A stretch of DNA of 42,330 nt from Thermoplasmata archaeon (GCA_021816725.1 JAKAXD010000009.1:1-42330); one strand, 5' to 3'; shown: positions 24,055 to 33,303, counted from the stretch's first letter. Notes: a model not told the origin generated them from the letters alone. Numbers and translations: made by a program.

Positions 24055-24685
24055 ATGTACGTGTACAATATCAACTGAATCCCTGGTATCCCTATTCAGG
24101 GGTCTTTCTCGCACTTATGGATTTGTTTACTGGTGGCCTGCAGAATCACCTGTCGAGGTCATTGAGGGTGCCATTCTTACACAGAACACTGCCTGGAAGA
24201 ACGTGGAAAAGGCAATGGCAAGATTGAATGGGAAAACAATCGATCAGTTACTTTCTTGTCCCAATCTCAGAGAACTGATAAGACCCGCAGGTTTCTATTT
24301 GCAGAAGGAGAAATACCTGAGGGGCATCTTTCAATATTTCCGAGACAAGATTGAATCTCTTTCACTGCCTGCAGACATTAGGGAAGAACTACTGAGTTTA
24401 CCGGGAATTGGAAGGGAAACTGCAGACAGCATAGCCCTCTATGCGTTTCATCAGAGAACTGTACCGGTGGATGCTTATACCATAAGGCTATTCAACAGGT
24501 ATTTTGGGCTGAATATTTCAAGAAGAGATTATGAGGAGATAAGGGCTCTGATTTCAAGGATCTTTAACCAGGAGCAGCTGATGGAACTTCATGCCCTGAT
24601 TGATGAGCATTGCAAGACTGTCTGCAAAAAGACTCCAAGGTGCGAATCCTGTTCACTTAAAGAAGAGTGCAAGATGAACTTTTGA
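24055..24685 (+). CDS. HhH-GPD DNA glycosylase, MagIII/Nth-like (5' end frame-shifted)
   Basis: The family-like frame is open from 24053: YGFVYWWPAESPVEVIEGAI, then LTQNTAWKNVEKA, is the classical N-terminus of MagIII/endonuclease III relatives. That frame has no ATG, GTG or TTG before 24203, which is already inside the helical domain. An ATG at 24055, at the expected distance from a TATA-like ATAGATTTATCT, starts in another frame and meets TGA after seven codons, so one base appears extra or two missing between 24055 and 24078. The hairpin motif is LPGIGRETADS; the lyase Lys of Nth is Glu, while the catalytic Asp (VPVDAYTIR) is kept. A C-x5-C-x2-C-x5-C cluster ends the protein. Likely a base-excision glycosylase removing alkylated bases. 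Confidence 0.75.
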
Positions 24686-25909
24686 TCAGTTGACAGTTCC
24701 GCTTCCAATCAGTCGCCATCTGTTCTGTATCTTCCGGCTTATTGCGACGTTCTGCCCGGGAAGCACTATCACAGGGTATCTCAATTCTGCCTCCATCACC
24801 TCTCCCTTCGCCTGGGTAACGACTGCAACTGTTACGGCAGTTGCCACATTAAGGAGAAGTGTCTCCCCCTTTATTATCCTGTCCACGTTGAGTTCTTCAG
24901 AGCTGCCTACTACCTTTGTCAGTATGTTGGTCTTCATCGATATCTTGAAAACAGGCTTTGGAAGTGTCCCCTTCAGTCCTACTGCCATCCCTACCAGGCT
25001 GTCTCCCTTGGTGAGGAAGGGGTCCAGTTTGGTCCCTATTCCAACAAGACCACCCGGCCCTTTCTCGTTGAGTGAAATGTTACCTGATATTATGGAGGAT
25101 ATTTGTGTTTGAATTGTGTTCCAGCTCCTCTTCCCTCCCTTCGTCGTCGATATTCCGGGTGATATCTCAATCTCGTCGCCGACCCTGAACTTGCCCGACA
25201 TGATCGATCCTCCAACCACACCCCCTTGGAGGGACTCAGGCTTAGTTCCGGGTTTATTGACATCAAAACTTCTTGCAATGTACATCATTGCAGTTCCGTT
25301 ACTCTCGAACTTCCTTGTTGGAATCGTGCGTTCTATTGCCTCAAGGAGTGAATCTATATTTGCATTGTCAAGAGCGCTCATAGGTATTATGGGCGCCTTT
25401 TCTGCCACCGTTCCCTTAACGAATTCCTTGATCTCGTTGTAGCTCTCAATTGCACGCTCTTCAGTGACAAGGTCTATCTTGTTCTGCACTATCACAATGT
25501 TCCTTATTCCAAGGAAGTTTAGTGCAGTCAGGTGCTCTCTAGTTTGTGGCTTTGGACACTTTTCGTTTGCCGCTATGACCATTATGGCACCGTCCATAAT
25601 TGCTGCACCGGACAGCATGGTGGCCATCAGGCTTTCATGTCCTGGAGAATCAACGAAGCTCACGACCCTTTCAACTACCCCACCTTTCCCGCAGTCAGCG
25701 GGGTTGACCGAGTATCTGGTAGGGAACCCATCAGGACACCTATATATTGGGGTGTCAGCATACCCGAGCTTTATCGATATGCCCCTCTTTATCTCTTCTG
25801 AAAAATAATCTGTCTTCACTCCCGTAAGGAGTTTTGTCAGAGTGCTCTTGCCATGGTCTACATGGCCAACCATCCCAATGTTTACTTCAGGTGGTCTTGG
25901 CAGTTTCAT
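24686..25909 (-). CDS. Translation initiation factor aIF2 gamma subunit
   Basis: A 407-residue GTPase, the core of the archaeal heterotrimeric factor that carries initiator Met-tRNA to the ribosome. GTP motifs are GMVGHVDHGKSTL (P loop near 12), SFVDSPGHES (near 87) and IVQNKIDLV (near 141). The zinc-knuckle region normally has four cysteines; here CPDG...ADCGKGG keeps only two. Domains II and III follow (GTKLDPFLTKGDSLVGMAVG and VTQAKGEVMEAELRYPVIVL). The start overlaps the end of rps6e by 23 nt, with GGAG six bases upstream; the S6e-aIF2 gamma pairing is a common archaeal arrangement. It abuts the glycosylase gene tail to tail with no gap. Confidence 0.95.
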   Translation of the reverse strand: MKLPRPPEVNIGMVGHVDHGKSTLTKLLTGVKTDYFSEEIKRGISIKLGYADTPIYRCPDGFPTRYSVNPADCGKGGVVERVVSFVDSPGHESLMATMLSGAAIMDGAIMVIAANEKCPKPQTREHLTALNFLGIRNIVIVQNKIDLVTEERAIESYNEIKEFVKGTVAEKAPIIPMSALDNANIDSLLEAIERTIPTRKFESNGTAMMYIARSFDVNKPGTKPESLQGGVVGGSIMSGKFRVGDEIEISPGISTTKGGKRSWNTIQTQISSIISGNISLNEKGPGGLVGIGTKLDPFLTKGDSLVGMAVGLKGTLPKPVFKISMKTNILTKVVGSSEELNVDRIIKGETLLLNVATAVTVAVVTQAKGEVMEAELRYPVIVLPGQNVAISRKIQNRWRLIGSGTVN

Positions 25910-26279
25910 TCGTTTCTCCTTTGGCTTCTTCTATCTTTCCCTCAACTACAAAGAAATTTACCTGAGAAATATCCTCTGATATGGTATTGCCCCTGATGTT
26001 CTTCTTCTTCCTTACCCCGTCACGCTTGGGATGGAAACCAACTCCACCTGTCAGAAGCACCCTCTTCCTTCTCATTCCTGGGAAGTCGTTCCTCATTGGA
26101 AATCCGTCCTTGTCGCTTCCTCCAGTTATCTTGAGCTTAGTGTTGCTGAAACCCAGCAGTGAACCATCCAGCACTTCTCCTATCTTCTTTCCGTATAGGG
26201 CACTCTGCCTGTCTTCTGGTACTTCCAGTTGTCTTGTCTTCCCGTCAGAGGTAGAGATTACAGCCCTTATGGTAACCAT
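25887..26279 (-). CDS. rps6e: Small subunit ribosomal protein S6e
   Basis: A 130-residue basic protein matching archaeal S6e: TIRAVISTSDGKTRQLEVPE at the start, KITGGSDKDGFPMRNDFPGM near 50, RRKRVLLTGGVGFHPKRDGV near 70 and VRKKKNIRGNTISEDISQVN near 89. Component of the 30S subunit. The archaeal S6e is shorter than the eukaryotic one because the C-terminal phosphorylated helix is missing. GGTGAT seven bases before the ATG is a clear ribosome binding site. First gene of the rps6e-aIF2 gamma pair. Confidence 0.96.
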   Translation of the reverse strand: MVTIRAVISTSDGKTRQLEVPEDRQSALYGKKIGEVLDGSLLGFSNTKLKITGGSDKDGFPMRNDFPGMRRKRVLLTGGVGFHPKRDGVRKKKNIRGNTISEDISQVNFFVVEGKIEEAKGETNETAKTT

Positions 26280-26464
26280 TACTTATATCACCGTTATAGC
26301 CGATAGTTTGACGACTGATAAAAAGTTCTCGGTAGGCTTGAATCAGTAGTCTGACTCGTTTTTCTGTGAATTGCACCTGCATCCATGTACGTAAATACAT
26401 TATTTAAGCACACTTTGCATCCCCACAATTCCTGTGCAATGAAGTTTATTGATTTATGCCTAAA

Positions 26465-29155
26465 TCACACTGGCGTCTTTATCAGGCTCTTTGCAACAAA
26501 TGGAGTCCTGTCCTGTGAAAGATTTGCAACCCTTATCCTGAAATCAACAGTCTTAGTGCCCTTCCCCTTTTCAAGCACCATCACAGGATTCAGATCCAGC
26601 TCGACTATCTCCGGATTGTCGCTTACGAGTCTTGAAATCCTGACGATGACATCCTTGTATGCATCTTCATCTGCCACAATCCCGCCACGGTACCCTCTAA
26701 GGATCTTCGCCGTCCTTAGCTCTGAAATCATCATGTCCGCATCTTCCTTGTCTATAGGGGCGAGCCTGGTGGAAATATCCTTCAGCAGTTCTACCAGCTT
26801 TCCTCCCATACCTGCCACCACCAAGGGACCAAATGCAGGATCGTGTGTGGAACCTGCGATCATTTCCACCCCCTCCGAAACCATTTCCTGGACGACGAGA
26901 TAATCCACATCGAAACCCTTTGATTTGAGCATGTTGATCATTTTCTCTGATTCTTCAGGTGCGTTAGAAACTGGGACGTCTAGCTTTACTGCACCAACGT
27001 CGCTCTTGTGTATAAGTTTTGGGCCGTACGCCTTTATTGCAACCTTTCCCTCCCACCCCTGAAGCCTGGTCTTTACCTCTTCTGGGCTGATGGCAGTTGC
27101 AGTCTTTATGGTTGGGATCTTGTAGGTATTTAGGACAAAATTGCATTCGTTGTATGTAAGCCATTCTCTCCCCCCTCTCAGTGCCTTTGAAATGATTGCC
27201 TTGACGCTTTCCTTATCTATGTCGTCTTCAGGTACAGGAACCCTTGGAGGTGCAAATTTCCACTTCCCGTACTCTGCTGCCCTTGCCAGGGAAATTGCAG
27301 CATCCTCAGGGAAGGGGAAAGACGGAATGCTAATGCCTTCCCCCTTGAGTATCTCGGACATACCCTTTGTTCCCATGAAAACAGATACAACTGTCTTGGA
27401 ATTGTTGATGTTCTTCGTTCCCTCTATTATGTTCCTCGCCACATTGTTCGGGTCAATTACCTGCGGCAGGATGAATATCACGATGATGGAATCTATCTCG
27501 TCAACCGTCCCTAATACTTCTATGGCCCTCGCATACGCGTCCGGGCCGGTGCCTGCAGTCATGTCTACGGGATTCTTCACACTCGCTATGTCGGGTAGGA
27601 AGCTCCTCAGTTTCTGTTTGGCTGCCTCTGGAAGATCTGGAACAACGAGTCCATGAGATTCACATGCATCCGCCGCAAGTATGCCTGCACCTCCAGCATT
27701 TGTGAGTATAGCTACCCTGTTCCCCTTGGGCACTGGCTGATGGGCTAGAACCGACGTAACTTCAAACATCTCGTCAAGCGTATCAGTCCTTATGATACCG
27801 CTCTGTTTAAAGAGAGCATCCACAGTCACATCAGACGTTGACAGAAGTGCTGCTGTGTGAGACTGTGTCGCCCTGAATCCGGCAGATCCCCTTCCGCTCT
27901 TCACTACGATTATGGGCTTCTTTTTCGTGATCCTCCTGGCCAGTCTGGAAAACTTCACTGGATTGCCGAATGATTCAAGATAGAGAAGAATCACGTCGGT
28001 ATTTGGATCATTTTCCCAGTACTGTATCAGGTCGTTCCCTGAGATGTCCATCTTGTTTCCAACAGAAACAAATGAACTGAGTCCCAGTCCGAGCTTGGTA
28101 GTGATATCAAAGACAGCTATGCCAAGCGCCCCTGACTGGGAGAGGAAAGAAACCCTTCCCTTCGCCGGCTTGAACGGGGAAAATTGCGCATTGAGTGAAA
28201 CGTCGTCAGAAGTGTTAACAACTCCCATGCAGTTTGGTCCGATAACCCTCATACCGTACTTGTCGCAAATCTTGGTGAGTTGCGCCTGCCTCTCCTTCCC
28301 TTCCTCACCAATTTCTGAAAATCCAGACGTAATTATTACGAGCCCCTTTACTCCCTTCTCCCCGCATTCTTCAATTGCCTTCAGGGCATATTCCGCCGGA
28401 ATAACTATTATAGCCATGTCAACAGGGTATTCTATGTCCTTGACAGACTTGTAGGCTCTTATTCCCTGCACGAATTCGTGCGAAGGGTTAACAGGAAAAA
28501 TCTGGCCCTTGAAATTGCTCTCAAGAAGATTGAAAAATAGCTGTCCTCCTATCGAGCTCCTGTTTGATGATGCACCTACGACCGCTATGCTCTTGGGTTC
28601 TAGGAATATCTTTACCCCGTTTACTGCAGAGATAGCGTCCCTGTTCTCAAAATTGTTTATCGCCTCAGGAAGCAGCGACGGGGAGAACTTGACCTCCAGG
28701 GCTCCTGGCCTTGTGGAAGATTCCACCGCAAACCCCATGTTCTTGACTGCTGCAATCATCTTGTAATTCTCAGGCGAAACGTAAGTGGTGATATAGCCTG
28801 CACCTATTCTGACAGCATATTCAGCCATCAGGCCGAGGATTGCAGTACCTAGGCCAAGGGATTGGTACTTTTCACTGACTATTATGCCTACCTCAGAAGA
28901 CCCCTTTCCGCTATCGTGCAGTGCTCCATGAGCAATTATCTTCTCATCCCTTAGCGCTATCACCGATAGTTCTCCCTTATCCAGGAGAAGTTCCAGCGCC
29001 CTTTCCCTTGGAATATTCTGCATGAATCTACCTTGAATTGAAGAGTCTGATAGAGAATAGACAAATTCCTTGAACTTTGATAGATCTGATTCCTTATATT
29101 CCCTTACGACAACAAGGCTTCCATCTTTCAGGACAATACTCGAATTTGCTATCAT
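26465..29155 (-). CDS. GNAT domain fused to ADP-forming acyl-CoA synthetase
   Basis: An 896-residue multidomain protein. Residues about 10-155 are a GNAT acetyltransferase (VGIIVSEKYQSLGLGTAIL, with the Q-x2-G-x-G acetyl-CoA loop at 98-103). Residues about 185-310 are a CoA-binding domain (SIAVVGASSNRSSIGGQL), about 330-625 the succinyl-CoA-ligase-like domains, including RATQSHTAALLSTSDV where H433 sits at the phosphorylated-His position, and about 660-890 an ATP-grasp domain (KAYGPKLIHKSDVGAVKLDV). Proteins of this layout are either acetate/acyl-CoA ligases (ADP-forming) or Pat-type lysine acetyltransferases. The retained His favours an active ligase, with the GNAT part possibly a regulator of acyl-CoA enzymes. 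Transcribed alone, after lipB. Confidence 0.9.
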   Translation of the reverse strand: MIANSSIVLKDGSLVVVREYKESDLSKFKEFVYSLSDSSIQGRFMQNIPRERALELLLDKGELSVIALRDEKIIAHGALHDSGKGSSEVGIIVSEKYQSLGLGTAILGLMAEYAVRIGAGYITTYVSPENYKMIAAVKNMGFAVESSTRPGALEVKFSPSLLPEAINNFENRDAISAVNGVKIFLEPKSIAVVGASSNRSSIGGQLFFNLLESNFKGQIFPVNPSHEFVQGIRAYKSVKDIEYPVDMAIIVIPAEYALKAIEECGEKGVKGLVIITSGFSEIGEEGKERQAQLTKICDKYGMRVIGPNCMGVVNTSDDVSLNAQFSPFKPAKGRVSFLSQSGALGIAVFDITTKLGLGLSSFVSVGNKMDISGNDLIQYWENDPNTDVILLYLESFGNPVKFSRLARRITKKKPIIVVKSGRGSAGFRATQSHTAALLSTSDVTVDALFKQSGIIRTDTLDEMFEVTSVLAHQPVPKGNRVAILTNAGGAGILAADACESHGLVVPDLPEAAKQKLRSFLPDIASVKNPVDMTAGTGPDAYARAIEVLGTVDEIDSIIVIFILPQVIDPNNVARNIIEGTKNINNSKTVVSVFMGTKGMSEILKGEGISIPSFPFPEDAAISLARAAEYGKWKFAPPRVPVPEDDIDKESVKAIISKALRGGREWLTYNECNFVLNTYKIPTIKTATAISPEEVKTRLQGWEGKVAIKAYGPKLIHKSDVGAVKLDVPVSNAPEESEKMINMLKSKGFDVDYLVVQEMVSEGVEMIAGSTHDPAFGPLVVAGMGGKLVELLKDISTRLAPIDKEDADMMISELRTAKILRGYRGGIVADEDAYKDVIVRISRLVSDNPEIVELDLNPVMVLEKGKGTKTVDFRIRVANLSQDRTPFVAKSLIKTPV

Positions 29156-29245
29156 CCTTCCCTAATTGCTACAGGGTTATTGAACCTTACAGCCTGAGGA
29201 TATTCCTAATGCACACAGTGACAGGTACAGGTGCCATTAATCTCC

Positions 29246-29899
29246 TTAATTATGTACCAATCCATCGAAAAAATTACGATTTACCTCTTTGAATGCATGG
29301 AGTCTATTTTCGAAATTCATCCTCATAACATCCCTGAGCTTATCCCTCTCAACTGCGACGAAACCTATGGTGTCAGGTTTCAGTCCGCATGGATTTATCT
29401 TTGCAAATCCCTTAAGAACCTCCCCAGAGATGTTCACAGCCACCCCATGGAAAGATATCCTGTCCCTGATGGCGAGGCCAATTGATGCAACCTTCTTCCC
29501 GTTCACCCAGATCCCAGGTTCGTCGCCAATGGTGCCTTCATAACCGAATCCTTTGAGGGAAGAAATGACGACATCTTCCACTAGATTAACAAGCTTCCTG
29601 ACATCGTTTATGCCATTTCTCTCCAGGTCTATTATGGGGTATGCAACCAGTTGACCCGGTCCATGGTATGTAACGTCCCCGCCCCTCTCCGTCTCAATCA
29701 CTTCCACTCCTTCATAATTTTCAGGTTTTTTCCCTCGGCCAACGGTGAACACTGCAGGATGGTCGAGAAACAGTAGAACGTCGCCAATCTCCCCGCTCCT
29801 CACCATTTCTACGAGCTTCCTCTGTAGAATCAAGGCCAGAGAATAGTCTACAGTTCCTAGATCAGCGACTACTGGACTTGAAGTGTAATGATTTACCAT
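29246..29899 (-). CDS. lipB: Octanoyl-[acyl carrier protein]:protein octanoyltransferase
   Basis: A 217-residue LipB that moves an octanoyl group onto the target Lys of lipoyl domains, the step before LipA. Family motifs: RGGDVTYHGPGQLVAYPIID (starting near 72, with H79), GKKVASIGLAI (K136 as catalytic base) and INPCGL (C171 as acyl-thioester nucleophile). Length is normal. Its start is inside lpdA, overlapping 38 nt, which indicates a fully coupled last gene of the operon. The octanoyl donor in archaea, which lack a standard fatty acid ACP pathway, is an open question. Confidence 0.94.
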   Translation of the reverse strand: MVNHYTSSPVVADLGTVDYSLALILQRKLVEMVRSGEIGDVLLFLDHPAVFTVGRGKKPENYEGVEVIETERGGDVTYHGPGQLVAYPIIDLERNGINDVRKLVNLVEDVVISSLKGFGYEGTIGDEPGIWVNGKKVASIGLAIRDRISFHGVAVNISGEVLKGFAKINPCGLKPDTIGFVAVERDKLRDVMRMNFENRLHAFKEVNRNFFDGLVHN

Positions 29900-31184
29900 A
29901 TGTGGCTTCTGCAGCCTCCTTAACCCCTTCAGAAAGTGTCGGGTGAGGATGTATGGTCATTCCAAGGTCCTTGGAGGTCAGGCCCGCCTCAACTGCGAGG
30001 GAAATCTCGCTTATCAGCTCTGATGCCCTAGGGGCAACAAAGGCAGCCCCCTTTATGACGTAGTCATCATCCACGTACATCCTGAATAGGCCCTGGTTGT
30101 AGTTCATTCCCAGTGCCCTGCCGTTTGTGGCAAGAGGAACATTGCTGAACTTCTCAGTCTTTGTTCCAGTGGTCACTATCTCAGGATCTGAGTATATTAC
30201 GAATGGCATAGCCATGTAGTCGACCTCAGCGACCTTTCCAGATATGTTATCAGCAGCAATCTCAGCGTCATAGAATGCCTTATGAGCCAGCATCGGAGGG
30301 CCGCTAACATCGCCAACTGCATAGACGCCATCGATGCTCGTCCTCTTCCTCTTGTCAACTTTTATGAATTTCCCGTCCATTTCAGGGTTGATCTTTTCCA
30401 GCCCGAAACCCTGCGTGACCGGAACCCTTCCTATTGTCATTACAACTAAGTCTGCTTCCAGAATTTCACCGCTTGCCAGGGTGACCTTATACCCACCTGA
30501 CTTTGCCACCTTGTCTACCTTCGCACCCAGGATGATCTTAATACCAAGGGAATTCATTCTCCTCTCTACAAATCTGCTGAGGTCAGTATCGGTTCCTGGA
30601 AGAATGTTTGGCATCATCTCGACAATGGTGACACTGCTGCCAAGTTTGGCAAATGCGGTGCCCAGCTCTACGCCAATGTATCCGCCACCTATCACTATCA
30701 GTGAGGAAGGTATGTGGTCGACGTCAAGTATTTCCTTGTTGTAAAGGACGTCGTCTATACCCCTAATCCTTGTGGGGGTGGAACCAGTTGCAATGACTAT
30801 GTTCTTTGCATTGAATGTTTCGTTGTTCACAGTCACCGACGACGCATTGACAATCATCCCCTTTCCCTTCACCACTTCCCCACCATACGAAGTAACAAGT
30901 TTCTCCACTCCGGATGTGAGCTTGTTTATCATCCCCCATTTCCATTCCTGCCAAGTCTTCATGTCTATGGTTACGGATGATTTCACTCCGGGCATTTCCT
31001 TGAGGTATGATATAGCATCTGCCATCTCGATGATAGCCTTGCTTGGTATGCATCCATAATTAAGACATTCGCCCCCTATCTTGTTCTCCTCGATCATCAG
31101 TGCCTTCTTTCCATTCTGTCCAAGCCTGATTGCTGTTGAATAACCTCCGGGGCCGCCACCAAGTATTATGGCATCGTATTCCAT
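29862..31184 (-). CDS. lpdA: Dihydrolipoamide dehydrogenase (E3)
   Basis: A 440-residue FAD/NAD flavoprotein. The FAD motif IILGGGPGGYSTAIR opens the protein; the redox disulphide is GGECLNYGCIPSKA (C40, C45); the NAD motif is IVIGGGYIGVELGTAFAKLG near 163; AVGDVSGPPMLAHKA near 290 is the second FAD contact and the active-site His-Glu pair lies in MTIHPHPTLSEGV near the C-terminus. It reoxidises the dihydrolipoyl arm of the E2 protein and makes NADH. It may also serve the glycine cleavage H-protein. It begins three bases after the E2 stop. Confidence 0.96.
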   Translation of the reverse strand: MEYDAIILGGGPGGYSTAIRLGQNGKKALMIEENKIGGECLNYGCIPSKAIIEMADAISYLKEMPGVKSSVTIDMKTWQEWKWGMINKLTSGVEKLVTSYGGEVVKGKGMIVNASSVTVNNETFNAKNIVIATGSTPTRIRGIDDVLYNKEILDVDHIPSSLIVIGGGYIGVELGTAFAKLGSSVTIVEMMPNILPGTDTDLSRFVERRMNSLGIKIILGAKVDKVAKSGGYKVTLASGEILEADLVVMTIGRVPVTQGFGLEKINPEMDGKFIKVDKRKRTSIDGVYAVGDVSGPPMLAHKAFYDAEIAADNISGKVAEVDYMAMPFVIYSDPEIVTTGTKTEKFSNVPLATNGRALGMNYNQGLFRMYVDDDYVIKGAAFVAPRASELISEISLAVEAGLTSKDLGMTIHPHPTLSEGVKEAAEATYGKSLHFKSSSR

Positions 31185-31187
31185 TTT

Positions 31188-32327
31188 TCACACCAGCAGT
31201 GTAGCCGGAGCCTCTAAATATCTTTTGACCCTCGTAATGAACCTGGCTGCCATTGCGCCATCTATTAGGCGATGATCAGCTGACAGTGTTATGAACATGG
31301 ACTTCCCCTGCTGTCCGTCCATTATCCTGTGAACCCCAAGAATTGCAACCTCGGGGTAGTTGATTATGGGTGTGGAAAATATGCCGCCTATGCTCCCCAC
31401 GTTCGTCACTGTGAACGTTGAATCCTTCACCTCGTCCAGCTTCAGCTTTCCCTCCCTTGCCCTCTTTGCCAGATCCTCTATTTCTGATGAAATCTCTGTG
31501 AGCGTCTTCTTGTCAGCGCCTTTTACAACAACAACTGTAAGGCCCTCAGGTGTATCAACTGCAATTCCGATGTTGTAATAATCGAGGAGTTCAAAGCTGC
31601 CATCCTCCTGGGACCTTGCATTCAGGTACGGGAATTCCTTCAGCGCCGCTACGCATGCCTTCACGAAGAAAGGGGTGAAACTCAGGTTGATCCCCTGAAT
31701 CTTGAGCTTCTCCTTGAAATCCAGGAGTTCCTGCATCATAACTTCCTCTGCAACCGCGTAGTGAGGGATGTTGCGCTTGGATTTCGTCATCTTTTCTGAT
31801 ATTAGCCTCCTAAGTCCCTTTAGTTCCATGACCCTCCTCTCAACAACAGGTTTGCTGACAGCAGTGCTGGTATTTCCCTCCGGCTGAGAGGCGAAAGATT
31901 CTACGTCCTTTGCCGTGATCCTGCCGCTAGGACCAGACCCTTTCACTTTTGATAGGTCGACACCTTTCTCCCTAGCGAGTTTCCTCACTGCGGGTGGTGC
32001 AAGAACCGACGTGCCCTCTCCAGAATCCTGAACAGTCGGTGCAGCTTTCTCCTTGCCGACGGTCTGCCCTGGCTCTTTCTGTCCTGCGGCACTAGCTTCA
32101 CCAATATCAAGCAGGGAAGAGCCAACCTTCGCTATCTCCCCTTCCTTGTAGTAGATCTTTGTCACCTGGCCCTCAAATGGAGATGGAATCTGTACCGTGA
32201 CCTTGTCAGTCATTATTTCAACAATAATGTCATCCTTGTGTACCGTGTCCCCCTGCCTCACGTTCCACTTTACAATCTCCCCTTCCTGAACTCCCTCTCC
32301 TATATCCGGTAGCTTAAATGTTGGCAT
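31188..32327 (-). CDS. 2-oxoacid dehydrogenase E2, dihydrolipoyl acyltransferase
   Basis: A 379-residue E2. Lipoyl domain at 1-76 with the modified lysine K42 in EIMTDKVTVQIPSP; a Gln/Ser/Thr-rich linker; peripheral-subunit-binding domain at about 109-145 (LAPPAVRKLAREKGVDLSKV); second linker; catalytic domain from about 165, with HRLIDGAMAARF near 352 (H352, D356, G357). It carries the acyl group from E1 to CoA and forms the core of the complex. The single lipoyl domain is typical of branched-chain or archaeal complexes; the related Thermoplasma complex was reported to act on branched-chain 2-oxoacids and pyruvate. Substrate here is inferred, not shown. Confidence 0.95.
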   Translation of the reverse strand: MPTFKLPDIGEGVQEGEIVKWNVRQGDTVHKDDIIVEIMTDKVTVQIPSPFEGQVTKIYYKEGEIAKVGSSLLDIGEASAAGQKEPGQTVGKEKAAPTVQDSGEGTSVLAPPAVRKLAREKGVDLSKVKGSGPSGRITAKDVESFASQPEGNTSTAVSKPVVERRVMELKGLRRLISEKMTKSKRNIPHYAVAEEVMMQELLDFKEKLKIQGINLSFTPFFVKACVAALKEFPYLNARSQEDGSFELLDYYNIGIAVDTPEGLTVVVVKGADKKTLTEISSEIEDLAKRAREGKLKLDEVKDSTFTVTNVGSIGGIFSTPIINYPEVAILGVHRIMDGQQGKSMFITLSADHRLIDGAMAARFITRVKRYLEAPATLLV

Positions 32328-32337
32328 TCTTATCTCC

Positions 32338-33303
32338 TCAGTATGCTAGAACTCTATTAACAGCACTCATAATTCTTTTCTCACCAGGCAGATACAATTC
32401 TTCGTGGGTGTAAGGGAAAGGAATGTCGTATCCAGTGACCCTCAAAATAGGTGCCAGGAGCGAGTCTATTGCACGCTCTGCAATGAGAGCCGAAATCTCT
32501 GCCCCCACACCGAGCGTCCTCGGGGCCTCGTGAACAACGATGACCCTTCCAGTCTTCTTTGCTGCCTGAACTATAGCATCTACGTCCATCGGCAATAATG
32601 TCCTCAGGTCTATGACTTCCGCATTGACGTTATTCTTTTCCACCGTGGTCATTACGGTTGGAACCATGCTTCCATACGTTATTATGGAGAGGTCATCTCC
32701 TTCCTTCAGCTTAGCAGCCTTGCCTATGTCAACTTCAAACATATCGTCAGGCACTTCAGCCTTTATGGACCTGTAGAGCCTCTTCGGCTCGAGGAAGATG
32801 ACAGGATCGTTCTTCTTGTACGCAGATACAAGCAGTCCCCTTGCGTCAAATGGGTTGGATGGAGTGACAACAGTAAGACCCGCAGTGTGGACAAAATACG
32901 ATTCGCCGCTCTGTGAATGATAGAGGCCCCCTCTGACTCCTCCTCCGTAAGGCGTCCTCAGTATAAGTGGAACGTTAAACCTGCCACCTGTCCTGTACCT
33001 CATCTTTGCAATGTTGTTCACAATCTGGTCGAATGCCGGAAATATGTAATCCTGGAATTGAACCTCTGCGATCGGCTTTAGGCCGTACATAGCCATGCCT
33101 GCGGCCATGCCTACAATGGCCAGCTCGTTGAGCGGAGTGTCTATTACCCTCTCATCCCCGTACTTGTTCAGAAGGTTGTCCGTGACCCTGAACACACCAC
33201 CGTCCCTTCCGACGTCCTCGCCTAGCACGATGACCCTCTCGTCCTTACCCATCAGTTCTTCCAGTGTTTTGTTCAGAGACTGGACCATGTTAATCAGAGC
33301 CAT
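32338..33303 (-). CDS. 2-oxoacid dehydrogenase E1 beta subunit
   Basis: About 321 residues. Transketolase central region motifs: RVIVLGEDVGRDGGVFRVTD near 23, VIDTPLNELAIVGMAAGMAM near 51, FQDYIFPAFDQIVN near 82, RTPYGGGVRGGLYHSQSGE near 115; C-terminal transketolase domain with IDLRTLLPMDVDAI near 228 and VHEAPRTLGVGAEIS near 257. It forms the E1 heterotetramer with the alpha subunit. The frame runs upstream to 33357, but the true start is the ATG at 33303, where GGAGGGA lies six bases upstream and MALINMVQSLNKTL begins the family sequence; the start therefore lies within the last 14 nt of the alpha-subunit gene. Confidence 0.95.
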   Translation of the reverse strand: MALINMVQSLNKTLEELMGKDERVIVLGEDVGRDGGVFRVTDNLLNKYGDERVIDTPLNELAIVGMAAGMAMYGLKPIAEVQFQDYIFPAFDQIVNNIAKMRYRTGGRFNVPLILRTPYGGGVRGGLYHSQSGESYFVHTAGLTVVTPSNPFDARGLLVSAYKKNDPVIFLEPKRLYRSIKAEVPDDMFEVDIGKAAKLKEGDDLSIITYGSMVPTVMTTVEKNNVNAEVIDLRTLLPMDVDAIVQAAKKTGRVIVVHEAPRTLGVGAEISALIAERAIDSLLAPILRVTGYDIPFPYTHEELYLPGEKRIMSAVNRVLAY

